Below, one piece after another: positions 1-8,948 of a stretch of DNA of 64,000 bases (within the stretch, counting starts at the first letter, position 1; the number at the start of each line of letters is the position of its first letter). The notes below the pieces were generated by a model, which was not told the DNA's origin, ran no database searches, and saw only the letters and a program-made list of their open reading frames with translations. This DNA comes from Salmonella enterica subsp. enterica serovar Typhimurium str. LT2 (GTDB taxonomy: Bacteria > Pseudomonadota > Gammaproteobacteria > Enterobacterales > Enterobacteriaceae). The position numbers and the translations under genes are program-made. The stretch is taken from NCBI RefSeq assembly GCF_000006945.2, contig NC_003197.2, positions 3,658,001-3,722,000 of the forward strand. The letters run 5' to 3'.

Positions 1-193
1 GTTCGATCTGGCGATCCCGACTGAACTGCCAGGCGTGGATACCCACATTCTCGACCCGCGTAACACCTACGCGTCGCCGGAACAATGGCAGGAAAAAGCC
101 ACCGCGCTGGCGAAACTGTTCATTGAGAACTTCGAGAAGTATACGGATACCCCGGCAGGCGAAGCGCTGGTTAGCGCCGGACCGAAGCTGTAA
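1..193 (+). CDS. pckA: Phosphoenolpyruvate carboxykinase (ATP), C-terminal fragment
   Basis: Only the last 63 codons and the stop are in the window; the gene enters from the left edge. The reading frame starts at base 2 ([20 protein letters not shown]) and ends with AGPKL-stop, which matches the C-terminus of enterobacterial PckA, the gluconeogenic enzyme that converts oxaloacetate and ATP to PEP and CO2 in the cytoplasm. The catalytic P-loop lies outside. The gene is followed by a REP-like hairpin and a strong hairpin shared with the convergent envZ. The call rests on recalled C-terminal sequence and on the pckA-envZ gene order, both typical of Salmonella and E. coli. Confidence 0.93.
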
Positions 194-200
194 GGAACAG

Positions 201-233
201 GCCGGATGGCGGCTTTGAACGGCGTCATCCGGC
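201..233. repeat. REP-like palindrome
   Basis: GCCGGATG (201-208) pairs with CATCCGGC (226-233) in an imperfect hairpin of the enterobacterial REP type. It sits between the converging ends of pckA and envZ. Such elements can stabilise upstream mRNA; that role is inferred. Confidence 0.7.
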
Positions 234-240
234 GTTGAGA

Positions 241-268
241 AGAAAGGGAGGGTAATACCTCCCTTTCT
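241..268. terminator. Bidirectional terminator between pckA and envZ
   Basis: A perfect 11-bp stem (AGAAAGGGAGG, 241-251, with its complement at 258-268) encloses the loop GTAATA. The stem has A-rich and T-rich bases at its ends, as expected where convergent genes share a terminator. The envZ stop codon (268-270) overlaps its last base. Confidence 0.75.
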
Positions 269-1620
269 TATGCCTCTTTTGTCGTCCCCTGGACGCGAGC
301 CACAGGAACCGGTAGCCAGGCGCGAATCGACAATCCGCCACGCTCGCTGGTGCCAATCTCCAGCATCCCGTTATGGTTATCGATAATGCGCTGCACAATC
401 GCCAGCCCCAGCCCTGTGCCGCTGGTGCTACGGGCGCTGTCGCCACGCACAAAAGGCTGGAACAGATGTTTACGCTGCTCCGGCTTAATGCCCGGCCCGT
501 CATCTTCTACCTGAAACCAGGCGCGATGCGACTCGGTGCCGCTGCTGACCTTAATCCAGCCGTTGCCATAGCGGGCAGCATTGACCACCATATTCGCCAC
601 CGCGCGCTTAATCGAGAGCGGGTGCATTTTCACCTGGATGCTGCCTGCCTGAAGCGCAGTGTTAATCTCACGCTCATAGCCGCTTTCCGCCGCAATCACC
701 TCGCCCAGCACGGAATTGAGATCCGCCATCTCCATTGGCATTTCCTGACCGGTACGCAGATAGTCAATAAACTGTTCGATAATGGCGTTACACTCTTCGA
801 TGTCTTTATTGATCGACTCCGCGAGATAACCGTCTTCCTCGCCCATCATCTCCGTCGCCAGACGAATACGGGTCAACGGCGTGCGCAAGTCGTGGCTGAC
901 GCCCGCCATCAATAGCGTACGGTCATCGGCCAATTGCTTCACGCCGGCTGCCATATGGTTAAACGCCCGGGTCACAGAGCGCACTTCAGAGGCGCCATAT
1001 TCACGCAGCGGCGGCGGAATAATTCCCTTCCCTACCTGCAAGGCGGCATGTTCAAGATCCACTAACGGTCGATTCTGTATACGAATAAACAGCCACGCGC
1101 CGCCTATCGCCAGGAGCATGATCGCCAGCGTGTAACGGAAAAGCGGAGAAAAATCGCCCTGATGAATCTCGGTCAGCGGCACGCGCACCCAGATATTGGG
1201 CGACAGCCAGGTTTTGAGCCACACGACGGGCGAGCTTTTGTTGACCTCAACGCGCACTTCCGTCGGGCCGCCTAATTGCTGCGCCATCTGGTGGCTTAAG
1301 AATTCGTAGTGTTGCGCCCAACGCAACCCGGCCTCTTCGGCGGCTTCGTTGGTGTAGAGAGAGATCCCCAGCTCGCGATAGATTTCCCGGCGAAACGCAG
1401 GCGGCACGACTAACTGCGTGCCGTCCTCCAGTTGCAGCTTATCGGTCATCAGCATACGGACTTCGTAAGCCAGAACCTTATTAAACTGCTGGAGGCTCGG
1501 CAAAATCGCGAAGTTCAGCACCACCAGGTAGGTCGTCACCAGGCTGACGAACAGCAAGGTGACGATGAGCAACAGCGTGCGGGCAAATGAACTTCGCGGT
1601 GAGAAGCGCATTCGCCTCAT
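268..1620 (-). CDS. envZ: Osmosensor histidine kinase EnvZ
   Basis: This inner-membrane sensor kinase phosphorylates and dephosphorylates OmpR to set the OmpF/OmpC porin balance. Length is 450 aa, the usual size. A membrane segment near residues 16-35 and a second near 160-180 flank a periplasmic domain. A HAMP region follows, then the H box GVSHDLRTPLTR with the phospho-accepting histidine (His243 in E. coli numbering), an N box (NMVVNAARYGNG) and G boxes (DDGPGI, GTGLGLAIV). The start overlaps the ompR stop in an ATGA, so the two are translationally coupled in the ompB operon. No damage is seen. Confidence 0.98.
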   Translation of the reverse strand: MRRMRFSPRSSFARTLLLIVTLLFVSLVTTYLVVLNFAILPSLQQFNKVLAYEVRMLMTDKLQLEDGTQLVVPPAFRREIYRELGISLYTNEAAEEAGLRWAQHYEFLSHQMAQQLGGPTEVRVEVNKSSPVVWLKTWLSPNIWVRVPLTEIHQGDFSPLFRYTLAIMLLAIGGAWLFIRIQNRPLVDLEHAALQVGKGIIPPPLREYGASEVRSVTRAFNHMAAGVKQLADDRTLLMAGVSHDLRTPLTRIRLATEMMGEEDGYLAESINKDIEECNAIIEQFIDYLRTGQEMPMEMADLNSVLGEVIAAESGYEREINTALQAGSIQVKMHPLSIKRAVANMVVNAARYGNGWIKVSSGTESHRAWFQVEDDGPGIKPEQRKHLFQPFVRGDSARSTSGTGLGLAIVQRIIDNHNGMLEIGTSERGGLSIRAWLPVPVARVQGTTKEA

Positions 1621-2336
1621 GCTTTAGAACCGTCCGGTACAAAGACGTAGCCCAGGCCCCAGACGGTCTGAATATAACGCGGATGTGCCGGATCTTCTTC
1701 CACCATACGGCGCAGGCGGGAGATCTGGACGTCGATGGAGCGTTCCATCGCGGAATACTCGCGGCCACGGGCCAGATTCATCAGCTTATCGCGAGAGAGC
1801 GGCTCGCGCGGATGGCTGACTAACGCTTTCAGTACCGCAAACTCCCCGCTGGTCAGCGGCATCGGTTCATCTTCACGGAACATCTCGCGCGTACCGAGGT
1901 TCAGTTTAAACTTACCGAACGCGATAACGGCCTCTTCCTGCGACGGCGCGCCGGGCAGTTCGTTTGCCTGACGACGTAACACGGCGCGAATACGCGCCAA
2001 CAGCTCGCGCGGGTTAAACGGTTTAGGAATGTAGTCATCGGCGCCGATTTCCAGCCCGACGATACGGTCAACCTCTTCACCCTTCGCCGTGACCATAATG
2101 ATCGGCATTGGATTACTTTGACTACGCAGGCGACGACAAATCGACAGACCATCTTCACCTGGCAGCATTAAATCCAGTACCATGAGATGGAAAGATTCAC
2201 GGGTCAGCAGACGATCCATCTGCTCAGCGTTAGCGACGCTTCGAACCTGGAAGCCCTGCTCGGTCAGATAACGTTCCAGTAGCGCCCGCAGACGCATATC
2301 GTCATCAACCACCAGAATCTTATAATTCTCTTGCAT
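1617..2336 (-). CDS. ompR: DNA-binding response regulator OmpR
   Basis: This is the cytoplasmic OmpR-class response regulator partnered with EnvZ; in Salmonella it also controls virulence genes such as ssrAB. It is 239 aa when started at MQENYKILVVDDD (ATG complement of 2334-2336); an in-frame ATG five codons upstream would add MGVQT, which the family lacks. The receiver domain (1-120) carries the acidic pair DDD near residue 11, the phosphorylated Asp55 in VLDLMLPG and Lys105 in PKPF. A winged-helix DNA-binding domain follows and ends GYVFVPDGSKA. It is the first gene of the operon, divergent from greB, and overlaps envZ by 4 bp. Confidence 0.98.
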   Translation of the reverse strand: MQENYKILVVDDDMRLRALLERYLTEQGFQVRSVANAEQMDRLLTRESFHLMVLDLMLPGEDGLSICRRLRSQSNPMPIIMVTAKGEEVDRIVGLEIGADDYIPKPFNPRELLARIRAVLRRQANELPGAPSQEEAVIAFGKFKLNLGTREMFREDEPMPLTSGEFAVLKALVSHPREPLSRDKLMNLARGREYSAMERSIDVQISRLRRMVEEDPAHPRYIQTVWGLGYVFVPDGSKA

Positions 2337-2561
2337 TGTCTGTACTCCCAAAGGTTCGCAACAAATGTAAGTGTGTATTCTTAAAAAAGCTCACGTGAGT
2401 CACCAGCAAATTCTGGTATGAATTTCAGGCTAAATTGTTACAAAGCATATTTAACAGCAGCTTAAATATACAATTAATCGGCAACCCCATTATTTATTCT
2501 GTCGGGACGATCACGTTATACCCCGTGTGCGCAATATCGACAGCAAAGGTAAATCAACGAG

Positions 2562-3035
2562 ATGAAAACGCCCCTGATCACCCGCGAAGGGTACGAAACA
2601 CTCAAACAAGAGCTCAATTATCTCTGGCGTGAAGAGCGCCCGGAGGTCACCAAAAAAGTGACCTGGGCTGCGAGTCTGGGCGACCGCAGCGAGAATGCCG
2701 ACTATCAGTATAATAAAAAGCGCCTGCGTGAGATCGACAGACGCGTCAGATATCTGACCAAATGCATGGAAAATCTCAAAATCGTGGATTATTCCCCGCA
2801 GCAGGAGGGCAAAGTCTTCTTCGGCGCCTGGGTGGAAATTGAAAATGATGACGGCGATAGGCTGAAGTTCCGCATTGTCGGCTACGATGAAATTTTCGGA
2901 CGTAAGGATTACATCTCTATCGACTCGCCGATGGCGCGGGCGCTACTGAAAAAAGAAGTGGGCGATCTGGCGGTGGTCAACACCCCTGTCGGCGAAGCAA
3001 ACTGGTACGTCAATGCGATCGAATACGTCAAATAA
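2562..3035 (+). CDS. greB: Transcription elongation factor GreB
   Basis: GreB enters the RNA polymerase secondary channel and stimulates cleavage of backtracked RNA. The 157-aa product has the N-terminal coiled coil (about 1-75), with the acidic tip seen in GDRSENADYQYNKKRLRE, and a C-terminal FKBP-like domain ending NAIEYVK. GreB is distinguished from GreA by the basic N-terminal stretch (LWREERPEVTKKV) and the KVFFGAWVEI segment. It is divergent from ompR across 225 bp that must hold both promoters, which I did not resolve. Confidence 0.97.
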   Translation: MKTPLITREGYETLKQELNYLWREERPEVTKKVTWAASLGDRSENADYQYNKKRLREIDRRVRYLTKCMENLKIVDYSPQQEGKVFFGAWVEIENDDGDRLKFRIVGYDEIFGRKDYISIDSPMARALLKKEVGDLAVVNTPVGEANWYVNAIEYVK

Positions 3036-3064
3036 GACAAGAAGAATCCTAAGCCCCCGCTGAT

Positions 3065-3084
3065 GGCTGGCATTTTTGCCAGCC
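3065..3084 (+). terminator. Hairpin after greB
   Basis: GGCTGGC (3065-3071) and GCCAGCC (3078-3084) form a perfect 7-bp stem with an ATTTTT loop, 29 bp past the greB stop. No T run follows on the plus strand, so it is a weak terminator candidate or an RNA-stabilising hairpin. Confidence 0.35.
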
Positions 3085-3133
3085 AATCCGTATAACTATC
3101 CCCTGATTTTTATCCTGAAGACGAAGCTAACCC

Positions 3134-5464
3134 ATGATGAATGATTCTTTCTGCCGCATTATTGCGGGTGAAATCCAGGCAAATGCCGGACAGGTTGAAG
3201 CTGCCGTTCGCCTGCTTGACGAAGGGAACACCGTGCCGTTTATCGCACGTTATCGTAAAGAAATCACCGGCGGTCTGGATGACACGCAGTTGCGTAACCT
3301 GGAAACGCGTCTGGGCTATCTGCGTGAGCTGGAAGACAGGCGTCAGGCCATCCTCAAGTCCATTTCCGAACAAGGCAAACTGACCGATGAGCTGGCTGGC
3401 GCCATCAACGCTACGTTAAGTAAGACCGAGCTCGAAGACCTCTACCTGCCCTATAAACCTAAACGCCGCACCCGTGGACAAATCGCCATTGAAGCCGGCC
3501 TTGAGCCGCTGGCCGATCTGCTCTGGAACGAGCCGTCCCACGATCCTGACGTGGAAGCGGCAAAGTACATTGATGGCGACAAAGGCGTGGCGGACACGAA
3601 AGCCGCGCTCGACGGCGCACGCTACATTCTGATGGAGCGCTTTGCCGAAGACGCCGCATTGCTGGCGAAAGTACGTGATTACCTGTGGAAGAACGCCCAT
3701 CTGGTCGCCACCGTCGTGAGCGGCAAAGAGGAAGAAGGGGCAAAATTCCGCGACTATTTCGACCATCATGAGCCCATTGCTAACGTCCCGTCTCACCGTG
3801 CGCTGGCCATGTTCCGTGGTCGTAACGAAGGCATTCTGCAACTTTCGCTCAATGCCGACCCACAGTTTGATGAGCCGCCGAAAGAGAGCTACTGCGAGCA
3901 AATCATCATGGACCATCTCGGCCTGCGGCTAAATAACGCCCCGGCGGATAGCTGGCGCAAAGGCGTAGTGAGCTGGACGTGGCGTATCAAAGTCTTAATG
4001 CACCTCGAAACCGAACTGATGGGCACCGTGCGCGAACGTGCGGAAGACGAAGCGATTAACGTGTTTGCGCGTAACCTGCACGACCTGCTGATGGCAGCCC
4101 CCGCAGGCCTGCGCGCCACGATGGGCCTTGATCCTGGCCTGCGTACCGGCGTAAAAGTCGCTGTCGTTGACGGCACCGGCAAGCTGGTGGCGACGGATAC
4201 CATTTATCCGCATACCGGTCAGGCGGCCAAAGCGGCTACCGTGATCGCCGCGCTGTGCGAAAAATACCACGTCGAACTGGTCGCGATTGGCAACGGTACG
4301 GCCTCGCGTGAAACCGAACGCTTCTATCTCGACGTACAAAAACAGTTCCCGAACGTGACGGCGCAGAAAGTGATCGTCAGCGAAGCGGGGGCGTCCGTGT
4401 ATTCCGCTTCTGAGCTGGCGGCGCAGGAGTTTCCGGATCTCGACGTCTCCCTGCGCGGCGCGGTCTCTATCGCGCGTCGTCTACAGGATCCGCTGGCGGA
4501 ACTGGTGAAAATCGATCCGAAATCCATCGGCGTCGGCCAATATCAACACGATGTCAGCCAGACCCAGTTGGCCCGTAAACTGGATGCGGTGGTCGAAGAC
4601 TGCGTAAACGCCGTCGGCGTCGATTTGAATACCGCCTCCGTGCCGCTGCTGACCCGCGTCGCGGGCTTAACGCGCATGATGGCGCAAAACATCGTCGCCT
4701 GGCGCGATGAGAACGGTCAGTTCCAGAACCGCCAGCAACTGTTGAAGGTGAGCCGTCTGGGGCCGAAAGCGTTTGAGCAGTGCGCGGGCTTCCTGCGTAT
4801 TAACCACGGCGATAACCCGCTGGATGCGTCCACCGTCCACCCGGAAGCCTATCCGGTTGTCGAACGCATTCTGGCGGCGACGCAGCAAGCGCTAAAAGAT
4901 CTGATGGGCAACAGCAACGAATTGCGCCACCTCAAGGCCGCTGATTTTACCGACGATAAATTCGGCGTGCCGACCGTGAGCGATATCATCAAAGAGCTGG
5001 AAAAACCGGGCCGCGACCCGCGTCCTGAATTTAAAACCGCGCAATTCGCCGATGGCGTTGAAACCATGAACGACCTGCTACCGGGGATGATTCTGGAAGG
5101 GGCGGTCACTAACGTCACCAATTTCGGCGCGTTTGTCGATATCGGCGTTCATCAGGATGGCCTGGTCCACATCTCTTCCCTGTCGACTAAGTTCGTCGAC
5201 GATCCACACACCGTGGTAAAAGCTGGCGACATCGTGAAGGTGAAAGTGCTGGAAGTGGATCTGCAACGTAAGCGTATTGCGCTGACGATGCGTCTGGACG
5301 AACAGCCCGGCGAAACCGCCGCTCGCCGCGGCGGCGGCGCCGATCGCGCTCAGGGCAACCGCCCGGCATCAAAAGCGGCGAAACCGCGCGGTCGTGACGC
5401 CCAGCCAGCCGGTAACAGCGCCATGATGGACGCGCTGGCAGCCGCAATGGGAAAAAAACGCTAA
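3134..5464 (+). CDS. yhgF: Tex-like RNA-binding protein YhgF
   Basis: YhgF belongs to the Tex family of cytoplasmic transcription-associated proteins. The 776-aa product shows the family order: N-terminal helical Tex region, a YqgF/RuvX-like RNase H fold beginning near GLDPGLRTGVKVAVVD, a helix-hairpin-helix region (NTASVPLLTRVAGL, then FQNRQQLLKVSRLG), and a C-terminal S1 domain (MILEGAVTNVTNFGAFVDI). A low-complexity basic tail rich in Arg, Gly and Ala ends AAAMGKKR. The start MMNDSFCRII agrees with the E. coli protein. The molecular role is not firmly established; the family is linked to transcription and translation robustness. A strong terminator follows. Confidence 0.96.
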   Translation: MMNDSFCRIIAGEIQANAGQVEAAVRLLDEGNTVPFIARYRKEITGGLDDTQLRNLETRLGYLRELEDRRQAILKSISEQGKLTDELAGAINATLSKTELEDLYLPYKPKRRTRGQIAIEAGLEPLADLLWNEPSHDPDVEAAKYIDGDKGVADTKAALDGARYILMERFAEDAALLAKVRDYLWKNAHLVATVVSGKEEEGAKFRDYFDHHEPIANVPSHRALAMFRGRNEGILQLSLNADPQFDEPPKESYCEQIIMDHLGLRLNNAPADSWRKGVVSWTWRIKVLMHLETELMGTVRERAEDEAINVFARNLHDLLMAAPAGLRATMGLDPGLRTGVKVAVVDGTGKLVATDTIYPHTGQAAKAATVIAALCEKYHVELVAIGNGTASRETERFYLDVQKQFPNVTAQKVIVSEAGASVYSASELAAQEFPDLDVSLRGAVSIARRLQDPLAELVKIDPKSIGVGQYQHDVSQTQLARKLDAVVEDCVNAVGVDLNTASVPLLTRVAGLTRMMAQNIVAWRDENGQFQNRQQLLKVSRLGPKAFEQCAGFLRINHGDNPLDASTVHPEAYPVVERILAATQQALKDLMGNSNELRHLKAADFTDDKFGVPTVSDIIKELEKPGRDPRPEFKTAQFADGVETMNDLLPGMILEGAVTNVTNFGAFVDIGVHQDGLVHISSLSTKFVDDPHTVVKAGDIVKVKVLEVDLQRKRIALTMRLDEQPGETAARRGGGADRAQGNRPASKAAKPRGRDAQPAGNSAMMDALAAAMGKKR

Positions 5465-5474
5465 TCGGGTAATA

Positions 5475-5511
5475 CGCAGGCCGGGTTACTTCTTATCCGG
5501 CCTGCGATTTT
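5475..5511 (+). terminator. Terminator of yhgF
   Basis: A perfect 10-bp GC-rich stem, CGCAGGCCGG (5475-5484) with CCGGCCTGCG (5497-5506), is followed by ATTTT. It lies directly after the yhgF stop. Confidence 0.75.
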
Positions 5512-5696
5512 GCAATACGTCCAACCCTTTCTTTTTTAATTAACAATTAAATCTTACCCATTAGAATCTGTTAATTAATTTCCTTCTGCTATCCGCACTA
5601 TTAATTATCACTTTATTAACAGATGAAACCTTAATTAAACATTAAAAACGGTGAATATTTGCACATTAGAGGTATTTGCAAAAAGACAAATAAATG

Positions 5697-5710
5697 TTGA
5701 GCCATATCAA
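5697..5710 (+). promoter_or_regulatory. FNR site upstream of feoA
   Basis: TTGAGCCATATCAA matches the FNR consensus TTGAT-N4-ATCAA at nine of ten positions. It lies 190 bp before feoA and 60 bp before a Fur box. Anaerobic activation of feo by FNR is known in E. coli; the site assignment here is by sequence. The 5520-5650 stretch upstream is strikingly A+T-rich with several TTAATTAA-like words. Confidence 0.7.
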
Positions 5711-5770
5711 CATCGGCGCAAATTATCGCTTATTTGTACATTCCGTCACATTTTAATCGTTGAAGATAGA

Positions 5771-5790
5771 AACCATTCTCATTATCATTG
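5771..5790 (+). promoter_or_regulatory. Fur box upstream of feoA
   Basis: AACCATTCTCATTATCATTG contains the ATTCTCATTATCATT core of the Fur consensus (reverse: TGATAATGAGAATGG). Placed 110 bp before the feoA start, it fits iron repression of the feoABC operon. Confidence 0.75.
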
Positions 5791-5900
5791 TGTTGTTGAT
5801 TATTTACTCTTTCCTTCGTTGGCTAAACATCGGGTCTCCTGCCGCCCCCCTGAGCGCCGCATGAGGTATACATCCAGTTAGTAAGAAACAAGTAGGTCGT

Positions 5901-6128
5901 ATGCAATTCACTCCTGACACTGCGTGGAAAATCACCGGCTTTGCGCGTGAAATCAGCCCGGCGTATCGTCAAAAACTGCTTTCGCTCGGCATGTTGCCCG
6001 GCTCTTCATTTAATGTCGTCCGCGTCGCGCCCTTAGGCGATCCGATCCATATCGAAACACGACGCGTGAGTCTGGTTTTGCGTAAAAAGGATTTGGCGTT
6101 AATAGAAGTGGAAGCGGTTTCCTGTTAA
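5901..6128 (+). CDS. feoA: Ferrous iron transport protein A
   Basis: FeoA is a small cytoplasmic SH3-like protein required for FeoB-dependent Fe2+ uptake. The 75-aa product has the fold's beta strands: the conserved YRQKLLSLGMLPGSSFNVVR segment, then a strand with LGDPIHIE and a C-terminal LRKKDLALIEVE. It is the first gene of feoABC, 18 bp before feoB, under the FNR and Fur sites listed upstream. Confidence 0.97.
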   Translation: MQFTPDTAWKITGFAREISPAYRQKLLSLGMLPGSSFNVVRVAPLGDPIHIETRRVSLVLRKKDLALIEVEAVSC

Positions 6129-6146
6129 TACAGTGAGTCTATAAAA

Positions 6147-8465
6147 ATGAAAAAATTAACCATTGGTTTAATTGGTAATCCTAATTCCGGCAAGACCACC
6201 TTATTTAACCAACTCACCGGCGCGCGTCAGCGCGTGGGGAACTGGGCGGGCGTCACCGTCGAGCGTAAAGAGGGCCAGTTCGCGACAACTGACCACCAGG
6301 TCACGCTGGTAGATTTACCCGGCACCTATTCTCTGACGACCATCTCGTCACAAACCTCTCTCGACGAACAGATCGCCTGCCACTACATCCTGAGCGGCGA
6401 CGCCGACCTGTTGATAAACGTTGTGGACGCCTCCAATCTGGAGCGCAACCTCTATTTGACGCTGCAACTGCTGGAGCTGGGTATTCCCTGTATTGTCGCG
6501 CTCAACATGCTGGATATCGCCGAAAAACAGCAGGTTCGTATTGATGTCGACGCTCTGTCCACGCGTCTGGGTTGCCCTGTCGTACCGCTGGTATCGACTC
6601 GCGGTCGCGGTATCGAGGCGCTGAAACTGGCCATTGATCGTCACAACGCTAACGACAACGTCGAACTGGTGCATTATGCTCAGCCGCTGCTGCGCGAAGC
6701 GGATTTCCTGGCCGACGCGATGGCCCAGGAGATGCCTTTACAACAGCGCCGCTGGCTGGGTCTGCAAATGCTGGAGGGCGATATCTACAGCCGGGCTTAC
6801 GCAGGCGAGGCGGCGCAAAACCTGGATACCTCCCTGGCCCGTCTGAAGGACGAAATGGACGACCCGGCGCTGCATATCGCCGACGCCCGTTACCAGTGTA
6901 TCGCCGCTATTTGCGACGTGGTCAGCAATACCCTGACAGCCGAACCCAGCCGCTTCACCAGGGCGGTCGATAAAATTATCCTGAACCGCTTCCTCGGCTT
7001 ACCGATTTTTTTGTTCGTGATGTACCTGATGTTCCTGCTCGCCATTAACATCGGCGGCGCGTTGCAACCCCTGTTTGATGCCGGTTCCGTCGCCATCTTT
7101 ATTCATGGCATTCAATGGATTGGCTACACGCTGCACTTCCCGGATTGGTTAACCATCTTCCTGGCGCAAGGTCTTGGCGGCGGGATCAATACCGTCCTGC
7201 CGCTGGTGCCGCAAATCGGGATGATGTACCTGTTCCTCTCCTTCCTTGAAGACTCCGGTTATATGGCGCGCGCGGCCTTCGTCATGGATCGCCTGATGCA
7301 GGCGCTGGGACTACCGGGTAAATCCTTCGTGCCGCTGATTGTCGGCTTCGGCTGTAATGTACCTTCCGTGATGGGCGCCCGCACGCTTGACGCTCCGCGC
7401 GAACGCCTGATGACCATCATGATGGCGCCGTTTATGTCCTGTGGCGCGCGCCTGGCGATTTTCGCCGTCTTTGCCGCCGCCTTCTTCGGGCAAAACGGCG
7501 CGCTGGCGGTCTTCTCGCTGTACGTGCTGGGTATTGTCATGGCGGTATTAACCGGCCTGATGCTGAAGCATACCATTATGCGCGGCGAAGCTTCTCCGTT
7601 TGTGATGGAGCTGCCGGTTTACCACGTCCCGCATATCAAGAGCCTGATCATCCAGACCTGGCAACGCCTGAAAGGTTTTGTACTACGCGCCGGTAAAGTC
7701 ATTATCATCGTGAGTATTTTCCTGAGCGCGTTTAACAGTTTCTCGCTGAGCGGCAAAATCGTCGATAACATTAATGACTCCGCCCTCGCCTCTGTAAGCC
7801 GGGTCATCACGCCAGTCTTTAAACCGATCGGCGTCCATGAGGATAACTGGCAAGCGACCGTGGGTCTGTTTACGGGCGCCATGGCGAAAGAAGTTGTCGT
7901 CGGTACGCTGAACACGCTCTACACCGCCGAAAATATTCAGGACGAAGCGTTTAATCCTGCCGACTTTCACCTCGGCGATGAACTGCTGGGCGCGGTTGAC
8001 GATACCTGGCAAAGCCTGAAAGACACCTTTAGCCTGAGCGTACTGGCTAATCCGATCGAAGCAAGTAAAGGCGACGGCGAAATGGCGACCGGCGCGATGG
8101 GCGTGATGGATCAAAAATTCGGCAGCGCCGCGGCGGCGTACAGTTACCTGATTTTCGTCCTGCTTTACGTACCGTGTATCTCGGTAATGGGCGCTATCGC
8201 CCGCGAGTCCAGCCGCGGCTGGATGGGCTTCTCCATCCTGTGGGGGCTGAATATCGCCTATTCGCTCGCCACGCTGTTCTACCAGGTTACCAGCTTCAGT
8301 CAACACCCGACATACAGCCTGATCTGTATTCTGGCAGTGATCGTCTTTAACGTTGTGGTGTTAAGCCTGTTACGCCGCGCCCGCAGCCGTGTAGACATTG
8401 AACTGCTGGCAACCCGCAAAAACGTCAGTTCCTGTTGTTCGGGCACTGCGGGCAATTGTCACTAA
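6147..8465 (+). CDS. feoB: Ferrous iron transporter FeoB
   Basis: FeoB is the inner-membrane Fe2+ permease of the operon, important under anaerobic or acidic conditions. The 772-aa protein opens with a GTPase domain: G1 GNPNSGKTT (residues 10-18), G3 DLPG, G4 near LNMLDI. A helical GDI-like region follows, then the membrane part with two Gate motifs around NTVLPLVPQIGMMYLFLSFLE and the CNVPSVMGAR segment. The C-terminus carries clustered cysteines (VSSCCSGTAGNCH). Length and order are normal. It is 12 bp ahead of feoC. Confidence 0.98.
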   Translation: MKKLTIGLIGNPNSGKTTLFNQLTGARQRVGNWAGVTVERKEGQFATTDHQVTLVDLPGTYSLTTISSQTSLDEQIACHYILSGDADLLINVVDASNLERNLYLTLQLLELGIPCIVALNMLDIAEKQQVRIDVDALSTRLGCPVVPLVSTRGRGIEALKLAIDRHNANDNVELVHYAQPLLREADFLADAMAQEMPLQQRRWLGLQMLEGDIYSRAYAGEAAQNLDTSLARLKDEMDDPALHIADARYQCIAAICDVVSNTLTAEPSRFTRAVDKIILNRFLGLPIFLFVMYLMFLLAINIGGALQPLFDAGSVAIFIHGIQWIGYTLHFPDWLTIFLAQGLGGGINTVLPLVPQIGMMYLFLSFLEDSGYMARAAFVMDRLMQALGLPGKSFVPLIVGFGCNVPSVMGARTLDAPRERLMTIMMAPFMSCGARLAIFAVFAAAFFGQNGALAVFSLYVLGIVMAVLTGLMLKHTIMRGEASPFVMELPVYHVPHIKSLIIQTWQRLKGFVLRAGKVIIIVSIFLSAFNSFSLSGKIVDNINDSALASVSRVITPVFKPIGVHEDNWQATVGLFTGAMAKEVVVGTLNTLYTAENIQDEAFNPADFHLGDELLGAVDDTWQSLKDTFSLSVLANPIEASKGDGEMATGAMGVMDQKFGSAAAAYSYLIFVLLYVPCISVMGAIARESSRGWMGFSILWGLNIAYSLATLFYQVTSFSQHPTYSLICILAVIVFNVVVLSLLRRARSRVDIELLATRKNVSSCCSGTAGNCH

Positions 8466-8477
8466 GGGATGTAAAAA

Positions 8478-8714
8478 ATGGCTTCATTGATACAGGTTCG
8501 CGATCTACTGGCGCTGCGGGGGCGTATGGAGGCAACGCAAATCAGCCATACGCTGCACGCTCCGCAGCCCATGATCGACGCCATGCTGAATCAACTGGAG
8601 ATCATGGGTAAAGCGGTACGTATCCCGGAAGAACCGGACGGCTGCCTTTCAGGCAGCTGTAAAAGTTGTCCGGAAGGTAAAGCCTGCCTGCGCGAATGGT
8701 GGGCCTTGCGTTAA
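8478..8714 (+). CDS. feoC: FeoC regulator/stabiliser of FeoB
   Basis: FeoC is a small winged-helix protein found only with enterobacterial feoAB. The 78-aa product has an N-terminal HTH (residues 1-50) and four cysteines at positions 56, 61, 64 and 70 (GCLSGSCKSCPEGKAC), a set known to bind an iron-sulfur cluster. In Salmonella FeoC is reported to protect FeoB from FtsH proteolysis. It is the last gene of the operon. Confidence 0.95.
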   Translation: MASLIQVRDLLALRGRMEATQISHTLHAPQPMIDAMLNQLEIMGKAVRIPEEPDGCLSGSCKSCPEGKACLREWWALR

Positions 8715-8768
8715 CCTTCGTCGGGTAGCGACGTAACGCGTCTTATCCGGCCTTTATCCCGCGTTATG

Positions 8769-8803
8769 TTGCCCGGTACGCGTCACGCTGCCGGGCAATT
8801 TTG
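8769..8803 (+). terminator. Terminator of feoABC
   Basis: TTGCCCGG (8769-8776) pairs perfectly with CCGGGCAA (8791-8798) and is followed by TTTT. It lies 55 bp past feoC. Confidence 0.7.
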
Positions 8804-8948
8804 CGTCATGCCTTCCACAAAGATGAAAGCGTTACCGCCGTGCGCATTTATCTCCCCACGCGCCTCGCAAGCGCACTAATCCTCTACTGCAATCAGCCCG
8901 GTCTGCGCGTAGTGTCACGCCATTGAACTTCACCGATGACGGATCGAT

